From: Flavobacteriales bacterium UBA3364
GTDB taxonomy: Bacteria > Bacteroidota > Bacteroidia > Flavobacteriales_F > PHOS-HE28
Length of the DNA: 6,778 bases
Reading direction: 5' to 3'
Assembly (NCBI GenBank): GCA_002360495.1
Contig: DEQO01000123.1
Location: 1-6,778, forward strand
This document shows positions 6,695 to 6,778 of this stretch, piece after piece. The notes below the pieces were generated by a model. It had not been told where the DNA came from, did no database searches, and saw nothing but the letters and a program-made list of their open reading frames with translations. Each line of letters starts with the position of its first letter. Position 1 is the first letter of the stretch. The position numbers and the translations under genes were made by a program.

Positions 6695-6778
6695 TCATTC
6701 GGTCATTCCCGCGACCACGGCCTGCGGTTCCGTTTCGCTCACCACCCGGATGAAGATTTCGTGCATGCGGGGGATCTC
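6695..6778 (-). CDS. ABC transporter ATP-binding protein, C-terminal end (partial)
   Basis: Only the last 27 codons and the TGA stop (6697-6695) lie in the window; the frame is open to the right edge. The peptide reads EIPRMHEIFIRVVSETEPQ and ends in VVAGMTE. The 'P-x-M-x-E-I-F-I-x-V-V' pattern is the usual end of NatA-type ABC ATPases (compare P-S-L-N-D-I-F-I in relatives). The gene directly precedes the NatB-like permease on the same strand, as expected for the energising subunit. The Walker A, signature and Walker B motifs would lie outside the window. Identification rests on the tail motif plus context. Confidence 0.72.
   Translation of the reverse strand, partial: EIPRMHEIFIRVVSETEPQAVVAGMTE

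Noticed and set aside
5410..6753. Long plus-strand open frame (447 codons) opposite the permease
   Set aside because: Its translation is a skewed His/Asp/Glu-rich product expected antisense to a hydrophobic membrane protein in GC-rich DNA, and the minus strand has clear family motifs.

Overview
The window looks like chromosomal DNA of a GC-rich member of the Bacteroidota, probably an uncultured Flavobacteriales-type lineage. Three things suggest this: a giant calcium-loop FG-GAP/VCBS surface protein, its DUF7619-like 'CSFDPNSKSV...' block followed by a characteristic C-terminal tail, and a short single-module Ppx/GppA protein. The assignment rests on protein style recalled from memory, not on a database search. 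No rRNA, tRNA, CRISPR array, insertion sequence or phage gene is visible.

Layout. Bases 1-4278 (+) carry most of a very large secreted or surface protein that is cut off at the left edge. It has about 17 FG-GAP/VCBS calcium loops, then an SdrD_B-like beta domain, a DUF11/CARDB-like beta domain, a DUF7619-like domain and a C-terminal tail ending in two dockerin-like repeats. It converges on a minus-strand cluster that reads from right to left: the last 27 codons of an ABC transporter ATPase (6695-6778), a NatB-like ABC-2 permease (5266-6585) and a Ppx/GppA phosphatase (4270-5187). The two convergent blocks overlap by 9 bp at their stop codons, so no intergenic space separates them. All gaps between genes are short (78 and 109 bp).

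How the genes may work together. The ATPase end and the permease are the two halves of one NatA/NatB-type transporter, and the ppx gene lies just downstream on the same strand, so the three are probably co-transcribed. A functional link between polyphosphate or (p)ppGpp turnover and this transporter is only contextual. The surface protein is a separate transcription unit and probably acts in adhesion or binding outside the cell.

The most interesting items are: (i) the duplicated dockerin-like repeat at the end of the surface protein, in place of a recognisable type IX secretion sorting domain; (ii) three mutually complementary arms in the 109-bp ATPase-permease spacer that could form alternative hairpins; and (iii) an 8-G homopolymer placed exactly in the nucleotide-binding glycine motif of ppx, a possible slippage site. 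None of this amounts to a demonstrated new system; most of the window is ordinary.
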